DNA of 64,000 bases from JASJBU01 sp963797085 (GTDB lineage Bacteria; Pseudomonadota; Gammaproteobacteria; Chromatiales; Chromatiaceae), in NCBI GenBank assembly GCA_963797085.1, contig CAWCOA010000018.1:62001-126000 (forward strand), given 5' to 3'. The notes below the pieces were generated by a model. It had not been told where the DNA came from. It did no database searches and was given only the letters and a program-made list of their open reading frames with translations. This document shows positions 18,168-27,247 of this stretch, piece after piece. Positions within the stretch are counted from its first letter, which is position 1, and each line of letters opens with the position of its first letter. The position numbers and the translations under genes were made by a program.

Positions 18168-18974
18168 ATGAATAACGCCGCCCAAGCCATTGAAAAAACA
18201 ACCTCCGACCAGGACTTGGCCATCCACACCAGCAACCTCAATCTCTGGTATGGCACCTTTCAGGCCCTGTTCGATATCGATCTGGACATTAAAAGCGGAC
18301 TCATCACTTCTCTTATCGGCCCTTCCGGCTGCGGCAAGTCGACCTATCTGCGCAGCATAAATCGCATAAACGAACGCCTGGGCTATGTAAGAATCGAAGG
18401 CAATATCGACGTATTTGGCCACAATATCTATGATCCCGCAGTGGAGTTGGTTCAAGTACGCAAGGAGATTGGCATGGTCTTTCAGCGGCCAAATCCCCTT
18501 CCAGTCTCCATTCGTGACAACATCATCTTCGGGCACAAACTGCATAGTAAGGATAAAAAGTACAGCAAGAGTGATCGTGAGGATATCGTGGAAAAAGCGC
18601 TCAAGCAGGTACTGCTATGGGATAAGGTAAAGGACCGGCTCAACAGTAAGGCCACATCCCTTTCTCTCGAAGAACAGCAAAAGCTGTGTATTGCCCGCTT
18701 GCTTCCAGTACAGCCCCGCATTTTATTAATGGATGAACCCTGTTCGGCGCTTGACCCAAAAGGTACTGCTGCTGTTGAGGAGTTGATCTGGGAGCTGCGC
18801 GGTGATTACACCATTCTGATTGTCACTCACAACATGGCCCAGGCACGTCGCGCCAGTGAGGAGTGTATTTTCATGCTGATGGGTAAAGTGGTGGAACATT
18901 CCGCGACCGAGGAGCTGTTTGTCACACCGCAGAATAAAGAGACGGCAGACTACATCGAGGGTCGCTACGGCTGA
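18168..18974 (+). CDS. pstB: PstB-like ATPase 2 (degenerate signature motif)
   Basis: 268-residue phosphate-transport ATPase. Walker A GPSGCGKST (51-59), Q-loop VFQRPNP (Q106), Walker B LLMDE (186-190) and H-loop His221 are all canonical, but the signature LSGGQQQR is changed to LSLEEQQK (165-172). In a homodimer both sites would lack a proper signature. Paired with the ATPase at 17268, which keeps LSGGQ, one composite site becomes fully canonical. It lies 105 bases after that gene in the pst operon. Confidence 0.9.
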   Translation: MNNAAQAIEKTTSDQDLAIHTSNLNLWYGTFQALFDIDLDIKSGLITSLIGPSGCGKSTYLRSINRINERLGYVRIEGNIDVFGHNIYDPAVELVQVRKEIGMVFQRPNPLPVSIRDNIIFGHKLHSKDKKYSKSDREDIVEKALKQVLLWDKVKDRLNSKATSLSLEEQQKLCIARLLPVQPRILLMDEPCSALDPKGTAAVEELIWELRGDYTILIVTHNMAQARRASEECIFMLMGKVVEHSATEELFVTPQNKETADYIEGRYG

Positions 18975-19284
18975 TTCCTTGAGTCGGTTATAAAGACCTT
19001 CGAAAGTGTCTTTAAGCTTCTTCGCCTGCACTGCAGTTGCAGTCAAACTCCAGGGCAGGCCTTCATTTTGCTATTCTTAGCTGAGTTGGCATAAACTTGC
19101 CGACAATCCAGTCTATCTGAACACTACCGGTCATAGAGCTTTAGACAGTCTTGTTGATATATATCCGGGAAATCGTTACATCAAAAGATGTTTCACGCTG
19201 CCAGCACTATTCCGCTTTTTGAGAGTCAATGGCTGGACTGTCTATTGGCATGCAACTACTAAGAACCTGGCATTTTGACAACTC
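18975..19284. other. Intergenic region between pstB2 and phoB
   Basis: 310 bases. A weak stem (AAAGAC at 18992-18997 with GTCTTT at 19008-19013) may end pst transcripts. No Pho box with correct 11-base phase is seen; ACTGTCTATTGGCATGCA near 19230 is too weak. The phoB promoter presumably lies here. Confidence 0.4.
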
Positions 19285-19971
19285 ATGGCACGCATACTAA
19301 TTGTTGAAGACGAACCGGAAATCAGGGAGATGATCAGTTATATCCTGCAACAAGAGGGGTTTTCCATTAGTGAAGCCGCCCATGCTCAGGATGCCAGGCA
19401 GCTGTTGTTAAACAGGAGATATGATCTGATTCTAATGGACTGGATGCTACCCGGTCGTTCCGGTCTGGAGCTGACTCGGGAGCTGAAACAGAAGGCAAGA
19501 ACCAAAACAATTCCCGTGATCATGCTCACTGCCCGGATTGAAGAGGACTGCAAGATCGAGGGGCTCGACAGTGGAGCCGATGATTACATCACAAAACCCT
19601 TTTCGCCCAGGGAACTGATTGCTCGGATCCGAGCCGTGCTGCGCCGTGCAGGCTACCACTCCGATGACACCCCCGTAGAGCTGGGAGGATTGAGGATCGA
19701 ACCGATCAACCATCTGGTACTCGTTAATGGCGCCAGACTGGATCTTTCACCTTCAGAGTATCGTCTGCTTTTCTTTTTTATGACGCATCAGGATCGCGCA
19801 TACTCACGCTCGCAGATTCTCGACCAGGTCTGGGGAGATGACGTGTATGTTGAAGAGCGAACGGTGGATGTGCATATCCGTCGCCTGCGTAAGTTTTTAG
19901 AGCCTTCGGGTCATGAACACTTGATCCAGACGGTTCGTGGCGTGGGGTACCGCTTTGCCGCTGAAGACTGA
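19285..19971 (+). CDS. phoB: Phosphate regulon response regulator PhoB
   Basis: 228 residues. The receiver domain has the acidic pocket VEDE (7-10), phosphoacceptor Asp52 (LILMDWMLPG) and the Lys switch ITKPFSPREL. The C-terminal winged-helix OmpR/PhoB domain contains LSPSEYRLL and RTVDVHIRRLRK. It is phosphorylated by PhoR under phosphate limitation and activates Pho-box promoters such as those at 3088 and 13313. phoR follows after 24 bases. Confidence 0.95.
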   Translation: MARILIVEDEPEIREMISYILQQEGFSISEAAHAQDARQLLLNRRYDLILMDWMLPGRSGLELTRELKQKARTKTIPVIMLTARIEEDCKIEGLDSGADDYITKPFSPRELIARIRAVLRRAGYHSDDTPVELGGLRIEPINHLVLVNGARLDLSPSEYRLLFFFMTHQDRAYSRSQILDQVWGDDVYVEERTVDVHIRRLRKFLEPSGHEHLIQTVRGVGYRFAAED

Positions 19972-19995
19972 CAGGCAATCCATTTTTATAGTTTT

Positions 19996-21345
19996 GTGAA
20001 TCCATTTGTAAAAAACGAGCTGAGACAACTCACGGGCATCTTGCTGATCAGCGGTTCAGTCGGCCACCTGCTCAAGCAACTTCTGTTAATGGTGATGCTG
20101 GGCTTGCTGGTTTATTTGTTTAAACACGCGTATCTACTCACCACCCTGGCCAATCGGGTCATCCATCGTCAACCCATCAGCTATCCCTATCCAATTGGTG
20201 TATGGGGATTGATCTACCAGGAACTGGGAAAGCAACGGGACCGCAGCCGCAAGCGGAAACGGACATTGAACCGCTATACCAGTCGTTTCAGAAAGGTCGC
20301 TTCGGTCATCCCGGATGCCTATATTCTGATCGATAAATCGGCAAGAGTGGAATGGGCCAACCTGGCCGCCAAACACCTGATGCAGGTCAACTGGCCCAGA
20401 GATGAGGGAGTGGAACTGCCAAAACTGGTTGCCAATCCGGAACTGATAGACTATCTAGACTCAGCGGATTACAGCCATTCTCTGGAATTCCCATCCCCGA
20501 TCAACAAAGCACTCATCCTCTCGCTGCGCATTACCCCGTTTGGCAGCAAGAAAAATCAGCGACTGGTGGTCACCCGAAATATCACTGACCTCTATAACCT
20601 TAACCAGACCCGGCGGGATTTTGTCTCCAATGTCTCCCATGAGCTGCGCACGCCATTGACCGTTATAACGGGATTTCTCGAAAACCTCAGTGAGAACAAC
20701 CCACAGCCCTTTCAAGAGCGACCGTTTATCCTGATGCTGCAGCAGGCCGAGCGCATGAACACCATCATCAATGACCTGTTGACCTTATCGAAGCTGGAAA
20801 TGGGAGATAAACCCTCCATCGACCAGCCCGTTCCGGTCCCAGAATTGATTTCCACGATTATCGATCAAGCCGTTGCCCTGGCCGATCAAAAAGGCGGTTA
20901 TACGATTGATCGCGATCTGGATAGAAATCTTTGGCTGGTGGGCAATACCATTGAATTACAAAGCGCCTTTTCCAACCTGATCTTCAATGCAATCATTCAC
21001 ACGCCACCCAAAACTCAGATTCAAATCAGCTGGAGTAAAGAAAAAGGCAAGCCATGTTTCAGCGTTTCTGATTCCGGCCCTGGGATTCCAGAGCGGCATA
21101 TCCCCAGGCTAACCGAGCGCTTTTATCGCGTCGACAAAGGACGTTCCCGGCAATCGGGAGGCACGGGGCTGGGATTGGCGATCGTCAAACACATCATCAA
21201 CCGTCACCAAGGCGAATTGATTATTACCAGTAAGGAAGGTTTTGGCAGCCGTTTCAGGTGCCTGTTCCCTGCTGAGATGATATTGGAAGGAATGTCTATG
21301 CAGAGCTTGGCGCGCCGCCCGCCGCTTACGTCAGAATTGCAGTAG
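19996..21345 (+). CDS. phoR: Phosphate regulon sensor histidine kinase PhoR
   Basis: 449 residues from GTG 19996. An N-terminal hydrophobic hairpin (about 28-50) anchors it without a large periplasmic domain, as in E. coli PhoR. A PAS-like region (about 95-195) is followed by the HisKA H-box SNVSHELRTPL with His215 and a HATPase domain with N, G1 (DSGPGIP) and G2 (GGTGLGLAI) boxes. It phosphorylates PhoB; PhoU and Pst signal through it. The start is supported mainly by family length. Confidence 0.93.
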   Translation: MNPFVKNELRQLTGILLISGSVGHLLKQLLLMVMLGLLVYLFKHAYLLTTLANRVIHRQPISYPYPIGVWGLIYQELGKQRDRSRKRKRTLNRYTSRFRKVASVIPDAYILIDKSARVEWANLAAKHLMQVNWPRDEGVELPKLVANPELIDYLDSADYSHSLEFPSPINKALILSLRITPFGSKKNQRLVVTRNITDLYNLNQTRRDFVSNVSHELRTPLTVITGFLENLSENNPQPFQERPFILMLQQAERMNTIINDLLTLSKLEMGDKPSIDQPVPVPELISTIIDQAVALADQKGGYTIDRDLDRNLWLVGNTIELQSAFSNLIFNAIIHTPPKTQIQISWSKEKGKPCFSVSDSGPGIPERHIPRLTERFYRVDKGRSRQSGGTGLGLAIVKHIINRHQGELIITSKEGFGSRFRCLFPAEMILEGMSMQSLARRPPLTSELQ

Positions 21346-21451
21346 TCTTGTTGAGGATTATGCAACAACGATTATAGCAAGTTGCCATCACTGCCAACTG
21401 CTACATGCAACAGGGCTCAGAATAGTCTTGCGGACTGATTAGCAACCCGCT

Positions 21452-21745
21452 TCAATCGTCACCATTCAGTTTATTCACACGGTCACGCAATTCCTTGCCA
21501 GGCTTGAAGTGCGGTACGTATTTACCGGAGAGTGCAACCGTTTTACCCGTCTTTGGATTGCGTCCCATCCTGGGTGGACGATAGTGAAGCGAGAAACTGC
21601 CAAAGCCGCGAATCTCAATCCGTTCACCCGAGGCGAGCGACTGACTCATATGCTCGATCATGTATTTTACCGCAAGCTCAACATCCCGATAAGCGAGATG
21701 ACTCTGTTCCTTGGCAATTATTTCAATCAGCTCGGATTTTGTCAT
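21452..21745 (-). CDS. ihfB: Integration host factor beta subunit
   Basis: DNA-bending HU/IHF-family protein, 97 residues from ATG 21745 (an ATG at 21754 adds three residues). Family hallmarks are MTKSELIE at the start, the GERIEIRGFGSF strand, the DNA-contacting arm with GRNPKTGKTV, and YVPHFKPGKELRDRV. It follows rpsA on the minus strand, as in E. coli. Confidence 0.96.
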   Translation of the reverse strand: MTKSELIEIIAKEQSHLAYRDVELAVKYMIEHMSQSLASGERIEIRGFGSFSLHYRPPRMGRNPKTGKTVALSGKYVPHFKPGKELRDRVNKLNGDD

Positions 21746-21770
21746 TCTGGTCATCTATCCAATTGGTAAC

Positions 21771-21796
21771 GGGGCCGCCAAACCGCTGACGGCCCC
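21771..21796. terminator. Hairpin between rpsA and ihfB
   Basis: GGGGCCG (21771-21777) pairs with CGGCCCC (21790-21796). Read on the plus strand it is followed by TTTT; on the minus strand, where the genes run, there is no T-run, so it more likely modulates than ends rpsA-ihfB transcripts. Confidence 0.4.
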
Positions 21797-21833
21797 TTTT
21801 GCATCATTGCTGAGGAGCACTCACCTCAGAGTC

Positions 21834-23510
21834 CTACTCACCCTTGTTATCCATCTGTTCTTTCAAGAGATCGCCCAGGGTAGGCGTACTTGAAGCTGCC
21901 TCTTTGGCATATCCCTTGATTGCTGCTGCTTCTTCATCGGCATCCTTGGCCTTGATGGAGAGCGAAATAGAACGGTTCTTACGATCAACGCCGATGAACT
22001 TGGCCTTGATCTCTTCACCTTCCTTCAATTCACTGCGGGCATCCTCGACCCGATCGCGGGACAACTCGGAGGCACGCAGATAACCTTCGACACCATCACC
22101 CAATAGGATAACCGCGCCTTTTGGATCAACTGGGCCAACCCTGCCATGCACGATGCTGCCCTTATCGTTGACTGCAACGAAAGAGGAGAAGGGGTCTTTT
22201 GCCAGCTGTTTGATACCCAGCGAGATACGCTCACGTTCCGGATCAACTGCAAGCACCACGGTTTCCAGCTCATCACCCTTCTTGAACTGGCGAATGGCGT
22301 CATCACCCTCATCATCCCAGGAGATGTCGGATAGATGAATCAGGCCGTCGATACCGCCATCCAAACCGATGAAAACGCCGAAATCGGTGATCGACTTGAT
22401 CTTGCCGGAGACATGATCGCCTTTTTTATGGGTCACTGCGAACTCATCCCAAGGATTGGGCTTGCACTGTTTGATACCCAGGGAGACCCGACGACGCTCT
22501 TCGTCGATATCCAGCACCATAACCTCGACTTCATCCCCTAGAGAGACAACCTTAGAGGGGTGCACGTTCTTGTTGGTCCAATCCATCTCGGAGACATGCA
22601 CCAGACCTTCAACGCCCTCTTCGATCTCTACGAAGCAGCCGTAGTCAGCGATATTGGTGACCTTACCGAACATCCTCGCGCCTTCAGGATAACGGCGTGC
22701 GAGATTGACCCATGGATCATCACCCATCTGTTTCAGGCCAAGGGACACACGGCTGCGCTCACGATCGAACTTGAGGACCTTGACATCGATTTCGTCACCG
22801 ATCTCCACCACTTCAGAAGGATGCTTGACCCTTTTCCAGGCCATATCGGTAATATGCAGCAGGCCGTCAATACCACCCAGGTCCACGAATGCGCCGTAGT
22901 CGGTGAGGTTCTTGACGATACCCTTGACCATCTGACCCTCTTCCAGGCTCTCCAGCAGTTTGTCGCGCTCTTCACTGTATTCCTGCTCAACGACTGCACG
23001 ACGGGACACCACGACGTTATTCCGACGCTGGTCCAGTTTGATGACCTTGAATTCCAGGTCTTTGCCTTCCAGGTATGCGGTATCTCTTACCGGGCGTACA
23101 TCCACCAGGGAACCTGGCAGGAAGGCACGGATTTCACCAACTTCAACGGTGAAGCCACCCTTGACCTTGCCATTGATGCGACCGACGATGGTCTCTTCTG
23201 CCTCGAAGGTCTTTTCGAGCATTTTCCAAGCCTGGTTACGCTTGGCCTTTTCGCGGGAGAGGCGGGTTGCGCCAAAACCGTCCTCCACAGCATCCAGGGC
23301 GACCTCTACCTGATCACCAACAGCGACTTCGATATCACCATCCGGGTTGAGGAACTGAGAACGTGGAATCACGCCCTCAGATTTCAGTCCGGCATTGACG
23401 ATTACCGCATCGGAAGTAATATCCAGAACGGTGCCGATCACGATAGCGCCTGGTTTCAGTTGGGTGTTGGAGAGGCTCGCCTCAAATAATTCTGCAAAAC
23501 TTTCGGTCAT
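21834..23510 (-). CDS. rpsA: 30S ribosomal protein S1
   Basis: 558 residues from ATG 23510, matching the usual length of about 557; the ORF extends upstream to 23573 but the family starts MTESFAELFE. Six S1 RNA-binding repeats are visible (for example GIVKNLTDYGAFVDLGG, then GKVTNIADYGCFVEIEE, then GKIKSITDFGVFIGLDG). It binds mRNA leaders and is essential for initiation. cmk lies upstream and ihfB downstream. Confidence 0.97.
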   Translation of the reverse strand: MTESFAELFEASLSNTQLKPGAIVIGTVLDITSDAVIVNAGLKSEGVIPRSQFLNPDGDIEVAVGDQVEVALDAVEDGFGATRLSREKAKRNQAWKMLEKTFEAEETIVGRINGKVKGGFTVEVGEIRAFLPGSLVDVRPVRDTAYLEGKDLEFKVIKLDQRRNNVVVSRRAVVEQEYSEERDKLLESLEEGQMVKGIVKNLTDYGAFVDLGGIDGLLHITDMAWKRVKHPSEVVEIGDEIDVKVLKFDRERSRVSLGLKQMGDDPWVNLARRYPEGARMFGKVTNIADYGCFVEIEEGVEGLVHVSEMDWTNKNVHPSKVVSLGDEVEVMVLDIDEERRRVSLGIKQCKPNPWDEFAVTHKKGDHVSGKIKSITDFGVFIGLDGGIDGLIHLSDISWDDEGDDAIRQFKKGDELETVVLAVDPERERISLGIKQLAKDPFSSFVAVNDKGSIVHGRVGPVDPKGAVILLGDGVEGYLRASELSRDRVEDARSELKEGEEIKAKFIGVDRKNRSISLSIKAKDADEEAAAIKGYAKEAASSTPTLGDLLKEQMDNKGE

Positions 23511-23647
23511 GGGATAGGGTTTCCTGCAGCAGGATGCTGCACTGGCGTCCGTGAACTCAATGTAGAACGCCAACTTGTCAGATAGTTAAATAAAAAGCCG
23601 ACTATTGCCGGCCACCTTTTCCGGTCTCACCCGGATATGCTACGGAT

Positions 23648-24319
23648 TCAGCCCAGCTCGGGGAGGACCTTGCGCACCTCGTCCATTACCCGACCTACAA
23701 CCTCATCAATAGTCATACTTGTAGAATCCACGACCAGCGCAGAAGGAGCAGCTTGAAGTGGCGCTACACTGCGGCTTCGGTCGCGTTCATCACGCTCTCG
23801 AATCTCAGCAGCAAGATCGGGCAGACTAACATCCATTCCCTTGTCTTTCAACTGTTTATACCGTCTTTCAGCCCGTTCCTCGGCACTCGCAGTGAGGAAT
23901 ATTTTCACTGCCGCATGCGGAAAGACAACCGTACCCATGTCCCGCCCATCGGCCACCAGTCCCGGTGATTGCGCATAATTTCGCTGCCACTGCAGAAGCG
24001 CGCTGCGCACTTCAGGCAGCGCGGCCACTTTCGATGCGGCATTGCCTGCAGATTCCGTCCGAATAGCTGATGAGACATCCTCCCCAGCCAGTAAAACCCT
24101 GCCGGCAGAAAAGGCTAACGGCATGTTTTCTGCAAGTTCAGCGATTTTTTCCACTTCTTCACTGCCTAATCCCGCACGTTCCACCATCAAACCCAGCACT
24201 CGATAGATTGCCCCGCTATCCAGGATTCGCCAGCCAACCTGCTCAGCCACGAGTTCCGCGACAGTACCTTTACCGGAGCCAGAGGGCCCATCAATTGTTA
24301 TCACTTGCACGTCATTCAT
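23648..24319 (-). CDS. cmk: Cytidylate kinase
   Basis: 223 residues. It phosphorylates CMP/dCMP with ATP. The P-loop is GPSGSGKGT at residues 11-19; GRDMGTVVFP and the Arg-rich lid with ERAERRYKQL are typical. Its ATG overlaps the aroA stop (TAATG), so the two are coupled. rpsA follows, the classical cmk-rpsA order. Confidence 0.97.
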   Translation of the reverse strand: MNDVQVITIDGPSGSGKGTVAELVAEQVGWRILDSGAIYRVLGLMVERAGLGSEEVEKIAELAENMPLAFSAGRVLLAGEDVSSAIRTESAGNAASKVAALPEVRSALLQWQRNYAQSPGLVADGRDMGTVVFPHAAVKIFLTASAEERAERRYKQLKDKGMDVSLPDLAAEIRERDERDRSRSVAPLQAAPSALVVDSTSMTIDEVVGRVMDEVRKVLPELG

Positions 24320-25635
24320 TAGTCAGATGTACCTCTGATGCTCAACCCGGCACCACCGGCAAGCTGCAGAAAACCCGGGAAGGAGGTGTCCACGTTGGCG
24401 CAGTCATTGACCTGGATCTCATCCTCTGCCCGCAACGCCGCCATGGCGAACGCCATGGCTATCCGGTGGTCGCCATGACTCTCTATACAGCCTCCGCCCA
24501 GCACACCACCCTGAATCACCACCCCATCAGGGGTGGCCTGCGCCTGAATCCCCAATTTCAGCAGGCCATCCACCATGACCTGGATGCGGTCGCTCTCCTT
24601 GACCCGCAATTCCTCAGCACCTGTGAGGACTGTTTCTCCCTCCGCACAGGCAGCTGCAATAAAGATTGCCGGAAACTCATCGATTGCTAATGGCACCTGA
24701 TCCTCCGGAATGCGTATCCCTTTCAATTGGCTGGAACGAACCCGGATATCAGCCACCGGTTCGCCACCCACTATGCTTTGATTGGAGAGGCTGATGTCCG
24801 CGCCCATCAAGCGCAGGATGTTGATCACCCCGTCCCGGGTTGGATTGATACCGACATGTTCCAGGGTAATATCTGAACCGGCCGCAATTGCAGCGCCAAC
24901 CATGAAGAAGGCAGCGGATGATATATCCGCCGGCACATCGATTCGACAAGCCTGCAGGGTCCCGCCGCCGCGCAGACAGGCCTTCGCACCTTCGCGCCTG
25001 ACTGGATAACCAAATCCTTCCAGCATACGCTCCGTGTGGTCCCGGGTAGGAGCGGGTTCGGTGACACAGGTTTCACCCTCTGCGTAGAGTCCCGCCAGCA
25101 ACACACAGGATTTGACCTGGGCGCTGGCCATCGGCAATGGATATTCCATGCCCTGGAGTTTCTTCACTGCACTGATCACCAGTGGAGCGGTACCGCCTTC
25201 CGCCGTACCCACCTGAGCGCCCATGCGGGCCAGCGGTTCAGTGACTCTTTTCATCGGCCGGGTTGAGAGTGAGCTATCCCCGGTGAGCGTTACCTCAAAC
25301 CCCTGCCCCGCCAGCAGACCGGAAAGCAGACGCATGGAAGTACCGGAATTGCCCAAGTCGAGGGGTAGCTCCGGCGCCTTGAGGCCATGCATGCCGACAC
25401 CCTGGATCACCACCTTTCCCGCATCCGGCCCTTCGATATTGACGCCCATCTGCCGGAAGGCCCTGAGCGTGGCCAGACTGTCTTCTCCCTCTAAAAAACC
25501 ACTCACCTCTGTCACCCCTTCCGCCAGGGAGCCCAGCATGATGGAGCGGTGAGAGATCGACTTGTCACCCGGTACACGCAGATACCCGGAAAGTCGCCCC
25601 CCGGGTTTAACGTGAAATCTGATGTTTTTTGCCAT
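24319..25635 (-). CDS. aroA: 3-phosphoshikimate 1-carboxyvinyltransferase (EPSP synthase)
   Basis: 438 residues; sixth step of the shikimate pathway, joining shikimate-3-phosphate and PEP. Motifs: GDKSISHRSIMLGSLAEG near residue 23, LGNSGTSMRLL near 92, and EELRVKESDRI near 340. Length and motifs are normal. It is coupled to cmk by a TAATG overlap. Confidence 0.97.
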   Translation of the reverse strand: MAKNIRFHVKPGGRLSGYLRVPGDKSISHRSIMLGSLAEGVTEVSGFLEGEDSLATLRAFRQMGVNIEGPDAGKVVIQGVGMHGLKAPELPLDLGNSGTSMRLLSGLLAGQGFEVTLTGDSSLSTRPMKRVTEPLARMGAQVGTAEGGTAPLVISAVKKLQGMEYPLPMASAQVKSCVLLAGLYAEGETCVTEPAPTRDHTERMLEGFGYPVRREGAKACLRGGGTLQACRIDVPADISSAAFFMVGAAIAAGSDITLEHVGINPTRDGVINILRLMGADISLSNQSIVGGEPVADIRVRSSQLKGIRIPEDQVPLAIDEFPAIFIAAACAEGETVLTGAEELRVKESDRIQVMVDGLLKLGIQAQATPDGVVIQGGVLGGGCIESHGDHRIAMAFAMAALRAEDEIQVNDCANVDTSFPGFLQLAGGAGLSIRGTSD

Positions 25636-25891
25636 GATTATATGAATGCCCGCTCAGATTGGTGTATCCCGACAGATAAAAGCTGAATCTAAAGGGATTA
25701 TTTGAAAGCGGTTAATTCTACACATCCGAGGCACGGCCCCATAGTCTTAGATCCCGACAGGCTTGATTTCGACTGCAGCAATACAAAGCTGCTCGGAGTT
25801 CATGGAACCCAAAGATCCCTCACTGCCCAACTGATGTTGGGTCAGCAAAGGCATGCATGGTCGAACGCTCAGCAGCGCAGCAAGACCAGGA

Positions 25892-26935
25892 TCATTTCAT
25901 CAGATCCGGCTCAACGCCCCGGGCGCGCATGGCATCGGCCCTGGCCTGCACAAATCTTTGAAAGTTCGGTTGGGATTGGTAGGCGCCAGTGAGCACATAA
26001 TCCATTGCGGCATGCACATGAAAGGATTTCAGAAAGGCATCGGTACGCAAGACCTCCTTGCCTGCCACATCGAAAAACAGCAGGCTCGGTGCATAGTGAA
26101 CGCCCAACCGAGTTGCCCAATCCCTGGCGCTGAGCCGCTCACCAGAGGGCGTCACAAGCATCTCGCTAGACCACATATCCAACAGCGCCACATCGAACCT
26201 CTCCAGGCTTGCCTTGACTGCGGCTCGCTGCAGAATATCGTTGTGCAGTTCATCACAAGCCGGACACTGCCTCTGCTCCAGCAACACCAGCAGGGGTCTA
26301 GATGCCTTATCCCTGGACCGTTTCAGATCCAGTGGTTTGGCTAGGTAACCGGGCGCCTGATGCAGGATTCCGGAAGCCGGGGCAGGATCAACCTTGGCCA
26401 GATAATCACGGAACGACTGCTCGCCGGCAAATTTCCCGGCCGCATAATCGAGCGCCGCCTCGAATTTGTGTGGTGGATAGTATCCGTTGATACGCAGCAC
26501 CCTGCCGCCCTGCTCATCCAGGAATAACAGGGTTGGCGTATACATCACCTTGAGACTGGCGGAAAGTGCCTTCTCCGTGGTTGATTCACCCTGCAAGCCG
26601 GTAACTTCCCGATCACCCCAGATATTGATTGCAATGATCTCGAAATTCCGCTGGATCTTGTCAACCAGTCGTTTCTGGGACAAATTCTCATTCAGCAGTT
26701 TTTTACAATATGGGCAACCATCCTGATGAAAATAGAGGATGATGCGTTTACCCTCAGCCTTGGCATCCGCCACATCCTCCTGCAGATCCAGAAATGATTG
26801 CTTGAACCAGTCCGGTTTCTCGTGGAAGCCGGGATTGACGAACCCTCCGTCCAGAACAGCCTCTTTTCCTGCCGCTGCAAGATGCAGAGAAAGTAACAGG
26901 CCAAGGGCCAGTAAGCAGATAGTGCAATATTTCAT
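25892..26935 (-). CDS. Periplasmic tandem thioredoxin-fold protein
   Basis: 347 residues from ATG 26935, preceded by AGGAG at a 6-base distance. A signal peptide (residues 1-22) sends it to the periplasm. Two thioredoxin-like domains follow: the first has CPYC (74-77) and the cis-Pro segment YTPTLLF (132-138), the second CPAC (224-227) and YAPSLLFF. It resembles SoxW/DsbD-gamma-type reductases. A likely role is disulfide reduction, perhaps for cytochrome or copper-protein maturation, but no neighbour fixes the substrate. Confidence 0.75.
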   Translation of the reverse strand: MKYCTICLLALGLLLSLHLAAAGKEAVLDGGFVNPGFHEKPDWFKQSFLDLQEDVADAKAEGKRIILYFHQDGCPYCKKLLNENLSQKRLVDKIQRNFEIIAINIWGDREVTGLQGESTTEKALSASLKVMYTPTLLFLDEQGGRVLRINGYYPPHKFEAALDYAAGKFAGEQSFRDYLAKVDPAPASGILHQAPGYLAKPLDLKRSRDKASRPLLVLLEQRQCPACDELHNDILQRAAVKASLERFDVALLDMWSSEMLVTPSGERLSARDWATRLGVHYAPSLLFFDVAGKEVLRTDAFLKSFHVHAAMDYVLTGAYQSQPNFQRFVQARADAMRARGVEPDLMK

Positions 26936-27247
26936 TGATGACTCCTGAAACCGCTGATGCGAGGCAACTGCCATTTATTATGGTTATCGGGGATCTGTAG
27001 AGAATTAGTCTAACCACAACTGCTGTAATTTTCACACCTGGCAAATGCGCTGATCAGAGTACTCGCGATGCCGACAGGAAACCCTCCTGAAAAGGAATTT
27101 TTATCTTGCTCAAGCCGGGTCAGCGCCGACGTATTATTGTCACTCCTCAGATTTAGTGACCGTATCTAATTGTTTTTATTGATACATTTGTTTATGGCAC
27201 GCTATTCGCTTCGATGACAACAAGACAACAGGTTACAGGTCAGAAAA

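Noticed and set aside
19225..19250. Possible Pho box before phoB
   Set aside because: Only one half-site resembles the consensus.
22560..23489. Long plus-strand ORF opposite rpsA
   Set aside because: Mirror of the rpsA coding frame; no family match.
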